A DNA stretch of 64,000 nt from Nostoc sp. FACHB-280. GTDB taxonomy: Bacteria > Cyanobacteriota > Cyanobacteriia > Cyanobacteriales > Nostocaceae. The translations under genes were made by a program, and so were the position numbers. The DNA is taken from NCBI RefSeq assembly GCF_014697615.1, contig NZ_JACJSD010000006.1, positions 124,001-188,000 on the forward strand, written 5' to 3'. Each line of letters opens with the position of its first letter. The stretch's first letter is position 1. The notes below the pieces were generated by a model. The model worked only from the letters and a program-made list of their open reading frames with translations. It did not search any database and was not told the DNA's origin. This document shows positions 9,723-19,722 of this stretch, one piece after another.

Positions 9723-10358
9723 TCAAGATAAATTTAGTAAAGTTAAACTGCCACTATCGATAACAATAAAAGCGCCTAGTCCCATCAATACAAAAGGCAT
9801 AAAATTATTACCATAACGAGTTAATAAGTTAGCGATCGCAGTTTGGTTAGTTAATTGATTAGCTACGTAACACAAACATCCCACCAACGTAAAAAACACA
9901 CCCAAAATTACTAATAAGCTTTCCCAAGTGGCGCTGGCGAATAAAGGTACATAAATACTGATATTGTCCGTACCATTGGCAAATGTCACCGCTGCTACAC
10001 TGTAAGTCTGCAAATTGAATAATTTGGCTAATATAGTGTCTTGTGATGTTTCTGTTTGTGGTTCCACTGCTGCTGATTCATCTTCTGCTTGACTCAATAA
10101 GCACTTGATCCCAATAGCGATCGGAACTAAACCAAACAGCCCAATCCAAGGACGTGGTAGGATTAAGCCACCAAAAAAACCCGGCAGACTCGCCATTACC
10201 AGTGCTGTAAAACCCAGATACTGCCCGGCAATGATATGCCAACGGCGAAACCTGGCGTTAATCTGAGAAAAGAATAGCGTCAATATCACTAAATCGTCGA
10301 TATTTGTGGCGCTAAAGGCAAATGCTCCGGTACTAATCGCAGTAACTAACCCGTTCAT
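9723..10358 (-). CDS. Cadmium-resistance (CadD-like, LysE superfamily) transporter
   Basis: This 211-aa protein has six hydrophobic helices and a polar, acidic linker at about residues 90-110 (AEDESAAVEPQTE). The motifs FSATNIDDLVILTLFF near the N-terminus and TFANGTDNISIYVPLF in the second half are the paired N-x-D signatures of the Cad family, in which related members export Cd2+ or other small cations. The actual substrate is not shown by sequence. It lies between the APC permease gene and the TauE gene on the same strand with gaps of under 75 nt, consistent with co-transcription. Confidence 0.85.
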   Translation of the reverse strand: MNGLVTAISTGAFAFSATNIDDLVILTLFFSQINARFRRWHIIAGQYLGFTALVMASLPGFFGGLILPRPWIGLFGLVPIAIGIKCLLSQAEDESAAVEPQTETSQDTILAKLFNLQTYSVAAVTFANGTDNISIYVPLFASATWESLLVILGVFFTLVGCLCYVANQLTNQTAIANLLTRYGNNFMPFVLMGLGAFIVIDSGSLTLLNLS

Positions 10359-10406
10359 ATCAATTTAGTTCAAATCAAAAATTTTGTAATCAAAATATGC
10401 AAAAAC

Positions 10407-11864
10407 TTAAGGTATTTTGCTGCTGTCGCTAAATCGGGCGTGAATTTCCTCAATTCTTTGGTGCATTACCGTAACTACGTGGGGAGAACGTCTTTTTTTG
10501 GCAATGAACCAGCCACTAGTAGCGACTATGTACATCAAGAACAAGTAGGGAAAGGCATCATAAGGCGCTGCGGGAACTGGAAAAAGGCTGCTACCAGGAA
10601 TCCCCACACTACCCAAAACCGGAATCATCATGAAACCCACCCCAAGGATAGAAAACACGATATCTCGGCGGCGTAGTTTGTTGATTTTATACAGATAGAC
10701 AGGCGCAGCAATGGAAATCAAAATATAGACAGTCAGAAAACCATAGCTACAAATAGCCCCTAAGTACCCCATACATTCAAACAGCTTGATATTCAACAAA
10801 GACATCCCAGCCGGTACGAGGAATGTAATCAAAGAACACATCGTGACTGCAACATGGGGTGTTTTATTAGCTGAGTGGGCTGTACCTAAAGATGAATGAA
10901 ATAAACCATGACGCGCCATCAAAAAGAAGATTCTAGAGGCAGGGTTGATACTGCCTAGAATGCAAGCAAAGAAGCTAAACAAAGCACCCAAACCCACTAA
11001 TTCCCCCAAAAAGCCGACTCCTGCTTGTCGGGATAAAAACCCTAAAGGTTCCTCTATGTTGGTAATAGATACACCCGCGTTACTAAAACCCAATACTTCT
11101 ATATACGTTGTGCAAACATAAAACAACCCTGCCAAAATCACACTACCCATGACTGATTTTGGTATGGTTCGCAGAGGATTTTTGGCTTCATCACCCAAAG
11201 AGGTGGCACTTTCAAAGCCAGAGAACGCAAACATCACTAACACCAATCCCGTTGCTATGCTACCTGGAGTAGTATCAGTCAAAGTCAATTGAGACATATC
11301 CAAGGCAAAACCTTGATGCGCCCAAATCATCAAGCACAATACAGCAATCAAAACAATTGATATGCCTTCCATCCACAACATAGCAACAGCCGAAAGTTGG
11401 ATATCTTTGTAAGCTGCATACCAAGAAATTCCAGCACCGATCGCCAGTAATGTAATACTTGAAGGATGAATGCCCAAATGTCCAATTAAAACACCACTAA
11501 AATTGGCAAAACCACAAAGAACCGACATCCCCGTAAATAAATAAGCTAGTACTAAACTCCAGCCACAAACCACTCCGGCTGTTGCACCTAAACCTTTAGT
11601 GATGTAGGAATAAAGTGAACCTGGAGATGCCGAACGACTAGCAAATTGATTGATATTAATACTGACAAATAATAGTCCAACTAAGCCAAGCAAAAAACTT
11701 AACCAAGTACCGTTACCCGAAAGTGCAACGATTAAACCAATGTTAGATGCAGGTATTGTTGTTGGTGCAATTACCGCAAAAGATTGCGCTAACACTTCCG
11801 TGAAGGAAAGGCATTCTGGCTTTAAACCATGCAGACTTTGATGCGAAGAGATTTCCTTTTTCAT
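10407..11864 (-). CDS. APC-family amino acid/amine permease
   Basis: About 485 aa with roughly 12 transmembrane helices. The N-terminal FAVIAPTTIPASNIGLIVALSG and the GFESATSLGDEAKNPLRTIPKSV segment (helix 6 and following loop) are the APC superfamily pattern for amino-acid or amine uptake. The C-terminal tail is basic and cytosolic. I chose ATG 11864 (MKKEISSHQS); the frame stays open 16 codons upstream to a GTG at 11912, but that extension is Cys/Lys-rich and unlike a permease start. Neither start has a strong Shine-Dalgarno sequence. Substrate is not assignable. It is probably the first gene of the minus-strand transporter run. Confidence 0.85.
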   Translation of the reverse strand: MKKEISSHQSLHGLKPECLSFTEVLAQSFAVIAPTTIPASNIGLIVALSGNGTWLSFLLGLVGLLFVSININQFASRSASPGSLYSYITKGLGATAGVVCGWSLVLAYLFTGMSVLCGFANFSGVLIGHLGIHPSSITLLAIGAGISWYAAYKDIQLSAVAMLWMEGISIVLIAVLCLMIWAHQGFALDMSQLTLTDTTPGSIATGLVLVMFAFSGFESATSLGDEAKNPLRTIPKSVMGSVILAGLFYVCTTYIEVLGFSNAGVSITNIEEPLGFLSRQAGVGFLGELVGLGALFSFFACILGSINPASRIFFLMARHGLFHSSLGTAHSANKTPHVAVTMCSLITFLVPAGMSLLNIKLFECMGYLGAICSYGFLTVYILISIAAPVYLYKINKLRRRDIVFSILGVGFMMIPVLGSVGIPGSSLFPVPAAPYDAFPYLFLMYIVATSGWFIAKKRRSPHVVTVMHQRIEEIHARFSDSSKIP

Positions 11865-11912
11865 CTTGCGAGTTTTAGTTTGGCAAATGGCGCATACAAC
11901 GATGGTGTTCAC

Positions 11913-12453
11913 AACAAATTAGAGGAGAGTTTTTAGTTATACACTACTAAAAAACAATCCCTAATTTTGACTTACAGATACTGATATATCTATCAATCGG
12001 CAGCGCCTATCGTTGGTTTTATTTCTCAAGATAGATTTAATACTACCCCATGTATTTTCTACAATCAAGTAGACAAAAAATATAATTTTCATTATTTTTT
12101 AAGCAATGAAAATCCCAAATCTAACAGGATTTATGGGTGTTTTAATATGGCAATACTCAAGGTAATTTCGCTGACTGACTGTCCAGAAAAATATCCATAA
12201 ACATCATCGGAATAAGAGACATTTACACCCAAAAGTTAGGAGATGATAACATACATAAAGAAAATATAGAGATAAATCAGAAAACAGTACAAAAATATGA
12301 GATTCTCAAAATGAACATGATAATTTTGTATTTTGATGTAAGAAATTAGTATTCAAAAACTTGGAGAAATCAGAAAAAATTGATGGTTCAAAATCTCAAT
12401 TGTTCTAGATTGCTTTAAAATAAAATTTCGTTGAAAAAATTAGGGATGCAGAG
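11913..12453. other. Intergenic region, no gene seen
   Basis: This is an AT-rich divergent region between the permease gene and a secreted-protein gene. I see no frame with coding character, no RNA gene and no clear repeat. It must contain promoters for both flanking genes, but none is convincing by eye. Confidence 0.5.
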
Positions 12454-13107
12454 ATGAAAAAATTTAAATATTTGTTGCTGACGGTGATATTATTTGTAAG
12501 TTTAGTGTTTGCTCAACCAGCTTTAGCTGATCGTCCAAAAGTTAGCAAAAATCCAGATTATATAACTCTTACCCAAGAGTTAGAACAATTTCGTTCTGCC
12601 AAAACATCACAACAGCAATTAGCAGATTACACCCCAGAACAAATTGACCAAAAAATCAACGAATTAGAACTACAAAAATATGCTTTCGAGTCAGGAATTG
12701 ACTGGGGACAATGCACTAACCAAACAGGAAAAACAATAGCTATTTACGGGCCAGAAGCAAATCTTGACGATGATGAATATTCAAAAACAGCCGCACTTTA
12801 TTTCTTACCTGATGGCGCAACAACTCAAGATAGATGGAATTGTAAAGGTATCTATTTACCCGCAGATGTGAATGCTGTAGCGTTAAATCCTGACCGTCCT
12901 GGGCAAGAATTTGTTGGTGATGTAGTAGTGAAAGTTCCCAACGGGACAAACTTAGTTCTCAAAACAAATTCTGATACTGGCGCAATTGAATTTAATCAAG
13001 TTGGTGCTAAAATTCTTCCAGCTAGTGATGTAAACTGGTATGTCCCCAAGGTGTCGCAGACAGTTGTAGAAGCCCATGTCGCAACTGCACCTACCAAGAA
13101 GGCGTGA
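12454..13107 (+). CDS. Secreted protein of unknown function
   Basis: The 217-aa product opens with a classical signal peptide (MKKFKYLLL..., cleavage after ALA at about 24-26). The mature part is hydrophilic, with a helical segment at 40-75 (EQFRSAKTSQQQLADY... INELELQKY) followed by a likely beta-rich domain. Two Cys (GQCTNQ and WNCKG) could form a disulfide. No family is recognised. It stands alone, with a long upstream intergenic region and convergent histidine-kinase genes downstream. A periplasmic or exported role is inferred from the signal peptide. Confidence 0.75.
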   Translation: MKKFKYLLLTVILFVSLVFAQPALADRPKVSKNPDYITLTQELEQFRSAKTSQQQLADYTPEQIDQKINELELQKYAFESGIDWGQCTNQTGKTIAIYGPEANLDDDEYSKTAALYFLPDGATTQDRWNCKGIYLPADVNAVALNPDRPGQEFVGDVVVKVPNGTNLVLKTNSDTGAIEFNQVGAKILPASDVNWYVPKVSQTVVEAHVATAPTKKA

Positions 13108-13186
13108 GTCTGGTTAGGACTAAGCAAAAACCTCGGTGATGTAACTAATTAATCAATCTGACCAACTGATAATAATAGCCAAAATT

Positions 13187-14527
13187 TCATATTGGTATTG
13201 CTATACTGAACTCAGTACCTTTACCAATAACAGAATGGCATCTCAACTTGCCATTATGTGTTTTTTCGACAATTTGTCTAGCAATTGCTAAACCTAAACC
13301 TGTACCTTTACCTACAGGTTTTGTTGTAAATAAATGGTCAAATATTTTTTCTTGAACTTCTTCACTCATCCCATGAGCGTTATCGCTGATTGAGATGATG
13401 ACATAATTATCCTCAACAAATGTTTTGACTGTGATTATATTAGGGTTACTGGCAATGTCCTCAAATTTGCGCCCCTGGTTGGATTCTTCTAACGCATCAA
13501 TGGCATTCGCTAAGATATTCATGAAGACCTGATTTAATTGTCCAGGAAAACATTTTACTTCGGGTAAATTATCATAGTTGCTGATGACGGTAATTGCCGG
13601 ACGATGTTCGTTAGCTTTGAGACGATGCTTGAGAATTAAAATGGTGCTATCAATACCTTCGTGGATATTAAAAGGCTGCTGAGAATCGCTATCAGCACGC
13701 GAAAAAATTCGCAGACTTTTACTGATAGATTTAATGCGATCGCCTCCATCTTTCATCGCCCGAATGAGTTTGGGTAAATCTTCTCGCAGGTAATCTAAAT
13801 CGACAACTGCCAGTTCATCTTCAATTTCCGCACCAGGTTGAGGAAATGTCTGTGCATAGAGATCGATAATACCTAACAAGTCATTTAGATAATCTTGTAC
13901 CGCATTGACATTGCCCACAATTGCGCTGACAGGATTATTGATTTCATGGGCGACTCCAGAGATCAGATTACCAAGGGCAGACATTTTTTCATTTTGAATC
14001 AGTTGCAGTTGGGAAGCTTCTAGTTCTGCGGCTTTTTGGGCGACTTGGGCTGCAAGGTTTTTGGTGAGTTGAGATAGTTGCAATTGGGTACTAACTCTTG
14101 CCAAAACTTCTTTTTCATAGAAGGGTTTGACTATATAATCTACGGCTCCTAGTTCCAATGCCTTAACTTTGCTTTCACCGTCGGAAAGAGCAGTCATAAA
14201 AATGATCGGAATATGGCGGGTACGCTCATTGGCTTTTAACCGTTTGCAAGTTTCAAAGCCATCGATACCCGGCATCATCACATCTAGTAAGATCAGGTCG
14301 GGAAGACGGCGTTCTATTTGCTGTAAGGCGCGATCGCCACTGGTGGCTATAGCTATATCAAAGCCGGCATCGCCCAGAGTCTCGGAAACTACCTCTAGGT
14401 TGCTGGGCGTATCATCAACAATTAAAACTAAACCTGTGATGTTAGATATTGGTGGTGTGTATATCATTTTGGAACTGTGGACGTAAATATGGTCAGCCTT
14501 AGTCATGGAAGTTGGGAAAGTGTTCAT
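13187..14527 (-). CDS. Response-regulator/histidine-kinase hybrid (REC-HK)
   Basis: The 446-aa cytosolic protein starts with a receiver domain (about 30-150; phospho-acceptor Asp82 in LLDVMMPG, KPF switch Lys) and a coiled coil (155-185), then a kinase core with phospho-His194 in GVAHEINNPV, the N-box NQVFMNILANAIDALE and a G2 box [11 protein letters not shown]. The G1 box reads DNAHGMS rather than the usual DNGxGM, so the ATP lid carries an Ala substitution. Lacking a membrane sensor, it probably receives phosphate from a partner kinase. The obvious candidate is the Cache-HK-REC gene 87 nt upstream on the same strand. The kinases at 31773 and 33332 are close paralogues. Confidence 0.9.
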   Translation of the reverse strand: MNTFPTSMTKADHIYVHSSKMIYTPPISNITGLVLIVDDTPSNLEVVSETLGDAGFDIAIATSGDRALQQIERRLPDLILLDVMMPGIDGFETCKRLKANERTRHIPIIFMTALSDGESKVKALELGAVDYIVKPFYEKEVLARVSTQLQLSQLTKNLAAQVAQKAAELEASQLQLIQNEKMSALGNLISGVAHEINNPVSAIVGNVNAVQDYLNDLLGIIDLYAQTFPQPGAEIEDELAVVDLDYLREDLPKLIRAMKDGGDRIKSISKSLRIFSRADSDSQQPFNIHEGIDSTILILKHRLKANEHRPAITVISNYDNLPEVKCFPGQLNQVFMNILANAIDALEESNQGRKFEDIASNPNIITVKTFVEDNYVIISISDNAHGMSEEVQEKIFDHLFTTKPVGKGTGLGLAIARQIVEKTHNGKLRCHSVIGKGTEFSIAIPI

Positions 14528-14613
14528 AACTTAAAACCTTTTAGTTCTTGGGTTCATCCTCAGTACTGTGCTAGTAGTTGCTTAAAAGTGGCAGCACAGC
14601 AACCATCATGTTT

Positions 14614-17073
14614 TTAAGCAAGATACTGCTGAATGAATTTTTCCAGTTGTTCACTTTGGAACTGTTTTGCCAGTCGAATAATCTTCTGGGTGAAAGGTTG
14701 GTATTGCTGATTTTGTTGTTCCAGTTGTTCTGCTGTTGTGATCAGCTTCTTCAATCGCCCTTCCTGTACCAGTTCTAACCAAGCCTGGAGATTCTCTGGA
14801 GGTGGTGGTAATAGTTCTTTTGGTTGCTGCTCATTTGCTGATTGATCGAAGGTATCTTGAGTTTTCCAGGTGAGTTTGAGATGTTTTTCCAGCAGTCGAA
14901 ACAAATCATTGACTTGCACAGGTTTGGAGAGGAAATCATCACCACCAGCATCAATACTCATTTGTTGATCGATTTGAGCGACGGAGGCAGAAGAGACAAG
15001 CACTTTGAGCAATCGCAGTTGTTCATTTTCCCGAATCTGCCGCAGCAATTCAAAACCATCCATCACAGGCATTAATAAATCAGTAATGACGATATCGGGG
15101 AGATTTTGCTGGAGTTTGTCTAAGGCAGCTTGTCCATTTTCGGCTTCGGTGATCATGAATCCTAGAGGCGTTAGCAGATTCATTAAGACGGCGCGATTTT
15201 CCCAGCGATCGTCTACCACTAAAATATGCTGTTGTCGGCCTTCGTAGCCAATAATTTTACCTACCGATGTAGTCTGCTGTTGACTCCAATCCCTGGCTAA
15301 GGGCAGAACAATCTCAAAAGAAAACTCACTACCTACATCAAGCTGACTCTTGACCTTTATTTGTCCACCCATTAACTGTACAAGCTGTTGGCTAATGGCT
15401 AATCCTAGTCCCGTGCCTTCTACTTTCCGCTTTTGATCTCCCACTTGTTCAAAGGTTTGGAAGAGTTTATTGATATCTGCCGACGCAATCCCCACACCAG
15501 TATCGACAATGCTAAAGCGCAGTTTGGTGCCATGATCGGAATCATATCCAAGGCGGTGAACTCGGAGAGTAACACTACCGCGATCAGTAAACTTAATACC
15601 GTTACCCAGTAAATTAATCAAGACTTGGCGCAGTCGTTTTTCATCCGCAGTGATACCCAAGGGTAAATCAGCATCAGGTTCGTAGTGAAACTCAATGCCT
15701 TTTTGCTGCGCTCGAATTTGGCAAATTTCCACCACACCTTGCAGAAAAGACGGCAAGTGAAAAGCTTGGGGGGCAAGTTCCAGTTTTCGTGCTTCGATTT
15801 TGGACAGATCCAAAATATCGTTAATCAGTGTCAGCAAATGCGTCCCGCACTGGTGAATAATGTTGACTCCCTGACGTTCTTTTTCCGGCAAGTCTTTGGA
15901 ACGTCCGAGAATTTGGGCATAGCCGAGAATCCCATTCAATGGCGTGCGGAGTTCGTGGCTCATGTTGGCGAGAAATTCACTCTTGGCATTGTTGGCACTA
16001 TCAGCAATTTCTTTGGCAGCATCTGCTAAGGCTTTTGATTGTTTGAGTTGGGCTTGTTCAGCAGATTGGACATAGACCAACACGCCAATTAATGTGCCTG
16101 CCAAGGCTAAGACTGCTAGAGCGATGATATCTAAGAGTTTTAGCTGAGATTCAATATTTTCACGGGGAATGACCAGTGCTACTGACCAGTTAGCTTCTTT
16201 AAGGGGGAGAAACGCCACATATTTGACAGTTTTGTCGATGTTGGCTAATTCAATGCCTTGTTGGCGATTGACCATCTTTTTGGCGATCGCAGCTAAACCT
16301 GGATCGGCAGCATCAACCAATTTGATCCCCGGCTTTTCAACCGTCGTCATAAAATCAGAATTAGGATGTACAATCGCTTGTCCGCTGGAGTTGAGGGTAA
16401 AAGCATAGCTATTGTTGCCATATTTGAGTCTTTCTGTAACATCCTTGATGCGATCGACCGCAACATTACCATGCACTACACCTATAGGGGAACTCGATGG
16501 ATTGCCATCTTTGCGGATGGGAACGGAGATGGGGACTGATGACACACCATTCGCTCTAGCAATCATGGGATCACCGACATAGACATATCCAGCGATCGAC
16601 CTTTGAAACCAGCTTCTATCTGTGACATTTGCCCCCTTACTGTTAGGGACTGTACTCTCTCGCCATCCCTCTGGTGTGGTTAAAGCAAACATGGAAAAAT
16701 CCTCCAGTCGTTCGTCTTCTGCCTTTAAATATTTACTAGCGATCTCCCAATTGACTGAGCGAACTACATCAGTGTTGGCTAACATCTCAACTCTCACTTT
16801 GAGAATTTCTAACCAGTGATCAATCTCATCTCCACTCTGTTTCACCTCTGACAGCACTTGATTCTTGAGATTGCCTAGCATGACGCTTCGCAGGGTTTGA
16901 TAGCTGAAATACGCACCAACAACTACGAATAAAGTTGTACCACCCACAATTACCTTAGCTAACAAGCTGCGCGAAGGTTTACTGGAGTTTGTGCTGCGGG
17001 ATGAGGACAAGTCAGTAGTAGGTTGTTTCGCTGGTGCAGAAGATTGCCAGAACGAGAAGACAGACATAGGCAT
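14614..17073 (-). CDS. Membrane hybrid sensor kinase (Cache-HK-REC)
   Basis: About 819 aa. A first transmembrane helix (around residue 40) leads into an extracytoplasmic dCache sensor (about 70-300; [37 protein letters not shown]), a second helix ([22 protein letters not shown]), a HisKA domain with His373 ([18 protein letters not shown]), an ATPase domain ([26 protein letters not shown]), a receiver (Asp665 in [10 protein letters not shown]) and a helical tail. It should sense a small periplasmic ligand and relay phosphate. The frame is open 37 codons upstream to 17184, but that part is Cys/Trp-rich and unlikely; ATGs at 17073 and 17067 are the better starts. It lies upstream of the REC-HK gene at 13187. 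The 28990-31746 gene has the same architecture. Confidence 0.9.
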   Translation of the reverse strand: MPMSVFSFWQSSAPAKQPTTDLSSSRSTNSSKPSRSLLAKVIVGGTTLFVVVGAYFSYQTLRSVMLGNLKNQVLSEVKQSGDEIDHWLEILKVRVEMLANTDVVRSVNWEIASKYLKAEDERLEDFSMFALTTPEGWRESTVPNSKGANVTDRSWFQRSIAGYVYVGDPMIARANGVSSVPISVPIRKDGNPSSSPIGVVHGNVAVDRIKDVTERLKYGNNSYAFTLNSSGQAIVHPNSDFMTTVEKPGIKLVDAADPGLAAIAKKMVNRQQGIELANIDKTVKYVAFLPLKEANWSVALVIPRENIESQLKLLDIIALAVLALAGTLIGVLVYVQSAEQAQLKQSKALADAAKEIADSANNAKSEFLANMSHELRTPLNGILGYAQILGRSKDLPEKERQGVNIIHQCGTHLLTLINDILDLSKIEARKLELAPQAFHLPSFLQGVVEICQIRAQQKGIEFHYEPDADLPLGITADEKRLRQVLINLLGNGIKFTDRGSVTLRVHRLGYDSDHGTKLRFSIVDTGVGIASADINKLFQTFEQVGDQKRKVEGTGLGLAISQQLVQLMGGQIKVKSQLDVGSEFSFEIVLPLARDWSQQQTTSVGKIIGYEGRQQHILVVDDRWENRAVLMNLLTPLGFMITEAENGQAALDKLQQNLPDIVITDLLMPVMDGFELLRQIRENEQLRLLKVLVSSASVAQIDQQMSIDAGGDDFLSKPVQVNDLFRLLEKHLKLTWKTQDTFDQSANEQQPKELLPPPPENLQAWLELVQEGRLKKLITTAEQLEQQNQQYQPFTQKIIRLAKQFQSEQLEKFIQQYLA

Positions 17074-17236
17074 CTGTGACAGATTCAAAATTGATAATTT
17101 ATGATGCCCATGTGTCAAGCAAGATGACCAAAATTTGCTGCACCATCTCCAAATAAGTCCGTACTTATTTGCAAAAAAAGGCACACATCACTGTCCACTG
17201 CGATCGCTGCTAATATTTTGAGCAAGTTACTACCGT

Positions 17237-18424
17237 TTAAATAATCCAAAAATAGGCAAGTGCCAGAGTCACAACAGTTAGCGGTAGCCCAAAACGCAAA
17301 TGTTCGCCAAATGTCAGCCGATATCCTTTCTTAGCTACTGCCTCCGCTACAATCAAATTGGCAACAGAACCCAACAGAGTTAAATTTCCAGCCAGTGTGG
17401 AAGCCGCAGCGACTAGTAGCCACGTTTGCTGGTCAGGACGAGGAATTAAATGATGTAGTAACAGTACAGCCGGCACATTCGATACTAGATTCGACAACAA
17501 CACAGTGACTCCCAAAATACTCCAGGGAGTATGAACAAACTGGGAAAACCATTGCAGCGCCCCCAATTTTTGGACACCTTCAGTCAGGATAAACAACCCA
17601 CAAAACATCAATAGCAAATCCCAATCAACTTCTTGCAAAATGCGCTCTGGTTTGATGCGACGCGTGACGAGTAATAATCCAGCCGCAATCAGGGTAGCTT
17701 CCGCAGTCGGAATTCCCAGCAAAAAAGCTATCAACAATCCAGTAGTAATAAATAAACTCTTGGCTAACAAAGGTTTAAAGGTGCGATAGCGTGGTAGTTT
17801 TACTTTTAGATAAGGACGTAGCGATCGCACCTCTGGATACAACCACGATAACCAACCTATCTGAATTACCAAACTGATAAAAGCGATTGGTGTCAAAGCC
17901 TTGGCAAAGTCTAGATAACTAATCCCCGAAAAAGAACCAATTAAAATATTTTGCGGATTACCGCTGAGGGTCGCAACCGAACCCAGATTAGTTGCACCAG
18001 CCAACGCCAACAAGTAGGGAATAGGGTTGAGACTGAGTAATTGAGTTATACCGACTACCAGAGGCGTGAGGATGAGGGCGATCGTATCATTGAGAAACAG
18101 TGCTGAGAGCAAGCCACTACCAAAAGTTAAGACTATTAATAACCCCAATGGACTGTGGATATAACGGATAGTGTAATCAACAGCCAACTGGAAAAAACCA
18201 GAAGCCGTCAGGTTAGCACTAATAATCATCATCCCAAACAAGAAGACGAGGGTCTTGTAGTCAATAGCACTCCACGCCGCAGATAAATCCAGTAATCCCA
18301 ACGCCATTAAAAATGCCGCACCTACAAGGGCAATTGTGGCACGATTCATCCGCAGTCCGGGTACATAGCCCAGTCCCAAACCAATGTAAGTCAGTAAAAT
18401 TACTAAGTATTGTAGAACTACCAT
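17237..18424 (-). CDS. ArsB/NhaD (SLC13-like) anion permease
   Basis: A 395-aa, about 10-12 helix protein. FLFGMMIISANLTASGFF, ALFLNDTIALILTPLV and AGATNLGSVATLSGNPQNILIG form the first half, with the counterpart LLLMFCGLFILTEGV, SNLVSNVPAVLLL and AGNLTLLGSVANLIVAE in the second; this inverted duplication with SGNPQN/GSVAN signatures marks the ion-transporter superfamily (ArsB, NhaD, CitT). Substrate may be arsenite, Na+/H+, sulfate or dicarboxylate and cannot be chosen from sequence. No ars regulator or reductase is nearby. The neighbouring kinase gene on the same strand is 160 nt downstream. Confidence 0.85.
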   Translation of the reverse strand: MVVLQYLVILLTYIGLGLGYVPGLRMNRATIALVGAAFLMALGLLDLSAAWSAIDYKTLVFLFGMMIISANLTASGFFQLAVDYTIRYIHSPLGLLIVLTFGSGLLSALFLNDTIALILTPLVVGITQLLSLNPIPYLLALAGATNLGSVATLSGNPQNILIGSFSGISYLDFAKALTPIAFISLVIQIGWLSWLYPEVRSLRPYLKVKLPRYRTFKPLLAKSLFITTGLLIAFLLGIPTAEATLIAAGLLLVTRRIKPERILQEVDWDLLLMFCGLFILTEGVQKLGALQWFSQFVHTPWSILGVTVLLSNLVSNVPAVLLLHHLIPRPDQQTWLLVAAASTLAGNLTLLGSVANLIVAEAVAKKGYRLTFGEHLRFGLPLTVVTLALAYFWII

Positions 18425-18553
18425 TGCCTACTTTCCCGCCCTAGCTAATAGAGATGTAGATTGAGGTTCTAGCATCCAGAACCAGGATAAAGCTAAAGCC
18501 GAGGAGGCGATCGCAGTCATACTTACAAAAGCCAGCTTATTCCATTTACAGCC

Positions 18554-19123
18554 ATGACGCGCCGAAATTTACTGTTACTATTTGTTGTGTTCGCTCCATT
18601 TTTAGCGATCGCCATCATTAACACACCTTTTATTCCCAGTTGGCAATCTGCTCAAGGTTCATTTTTTTGTGTAATTTGGTTACTCACTTTGTTATCAGGC
18701 ATTGTATTATTAAAAAAGCCTCAACCTTTGCCTATATTTAAAACTAAAATTTTCCTAACTCTTTACTTAGTATTATCAAGTGGAATATTTATCCTAATAC
18801 TATATATTTGGGGATTTTCTGGAATTTTCGATTTTAATTTAAAGCAAGTAATTCAATATCCAGGCTACTCCAAAACTTTTTACCTTTATGAACAGACTTG
18901 TTTTCCACCTGATACTGCCACAGAATGTGGTGATTATCTTGGCAAGTTAAATACAAAAATAAGTTTTATGCCAATTATGACCACAAAGTTTCAATGTCGC
19001 TGTTTATTTGGCGAACCAAAGCATATTGATAATACAGTAGTCATTCCTTTAGAAGCAAATTTGGATAAGACAGCATCGTATATAGTCATTAATCTGAATA
19101 ATGGAGAAATCAGCCCAAAATAA
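18554..19123 (+). CDS. Membrane-anchored protein of unknown function
   Basis: The 189-aa product has three hydrophobic helices in its first ~100 residues (LLLLFVVFAPFLAIAII; FFCVIWLLTLLSGIVLL; IFLTLYLVLSSGIFILILYIWG), then a soluble C-terminal domain with four Cys (TCFPPD, TECGD, QCRC). Paired cysteines in an extracytoplasmic tail suggest disulfides. No family is recognised. It starts at ATG 18554, divergent from the ArsB/NhaD-like gene, leaving only 130 bp for both promoters. Confidence 0.65.
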   Translation: MTRRNLLLLFVVFAPFLAIAIINTPFIPSWQSAQGSFFCVIWLLTLLSGIVLLKKPQPLPIFKTKIFLTLYLVLSSGIFILILYIWGFSGIFDFNLKQVIQYPGYSKTFYLYEQTCFPPDTATECGDYLGKLNTKISFMPIMTTKFQCRCLFGEPKHIDNTVVIPLEANLDKTASYIVINLNNGEISPK

Positions 19124-19722
19124 ATATTACATCATTAAAAATCCATAATTACTTTGTAAAAGCTAAGTAAGTCGACGTGAAAAAACATAACTAAGTTAAG
19201 AAAGGTAAACAAGGCTACTATCCTCTTCCCTTCTGCCTTCTGCCTCCTGCCTTTCCACAACGATGATTTTTAACACTGAGCTACTTAGTGTTTTTAGTAG
19301 TTGTATTGATAGCGATCGCCATACACCTTGATGAATTAATGTTGACAACTTTCAGCTATCATCTAAAATTAACCTCTATTCATAAAGCTCACTCCCAAAG
19401 CTTCTTTGACATTTATACTGCCATATATCTATCTAAAAGCATCTGGCTTGCAACTTGTCTTGACTACAATTATCTACTTAGCAAATACAGCACCAAATTA
19501 ACCTATGATATAGGAGTTGTTGTTTACTGATTCTGACTTCTCAACACTCAAAAACTATTTCTGCTCACAAGCTGCTACTGTTTGGCTGAAGTAACACTAC
19601 CCTCAATTAAATGGCTGATGCTCCTAATGCTGGCAAAAATCTGCTCATACTCCTGCTCATTAGTTTGAGCTTGAAATTATCTTAACTAGTAACTCACCTA
19701 CAAATATTTCTGGAACTTGGTA
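19124..19722. other. Intergenic region with heptad repeat
   Basis: There is no convincing gene. A GTG-started frame at 19288-19530 has a hydrophobic start but no ribosome site and poor later composition, so I do not call it. The tract at 19230-19251 is built of degenerate seven-base units (CTTCTGC, CTTCTGC, CTCCTGC), the short tandem heptad repeat typical of heterocystous cyanobacteria. The 3' part presumably carries the ccaA promoter. Confidence 0.5.

Noticed and set aside
17074..17184. 37-codon N-terminal extension of the sensor kinase
   Set aside because: Trp/Cys/His-rich, with no family support, and ATGs at 17073 and 17067 precede the normal membrane-segment start.
19230..19251. Possible coding or CRISPR repeat
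   Set aside because: Seven-base tandem units without spacers are heptad repeats of the type common in heterocystous cyanobacteria.
19288..19530. GTG-started 80-codon frame with hydrophobic start
   Set aside because: No ribosome site and weak composition after residue 12; follows a heptad repeat.
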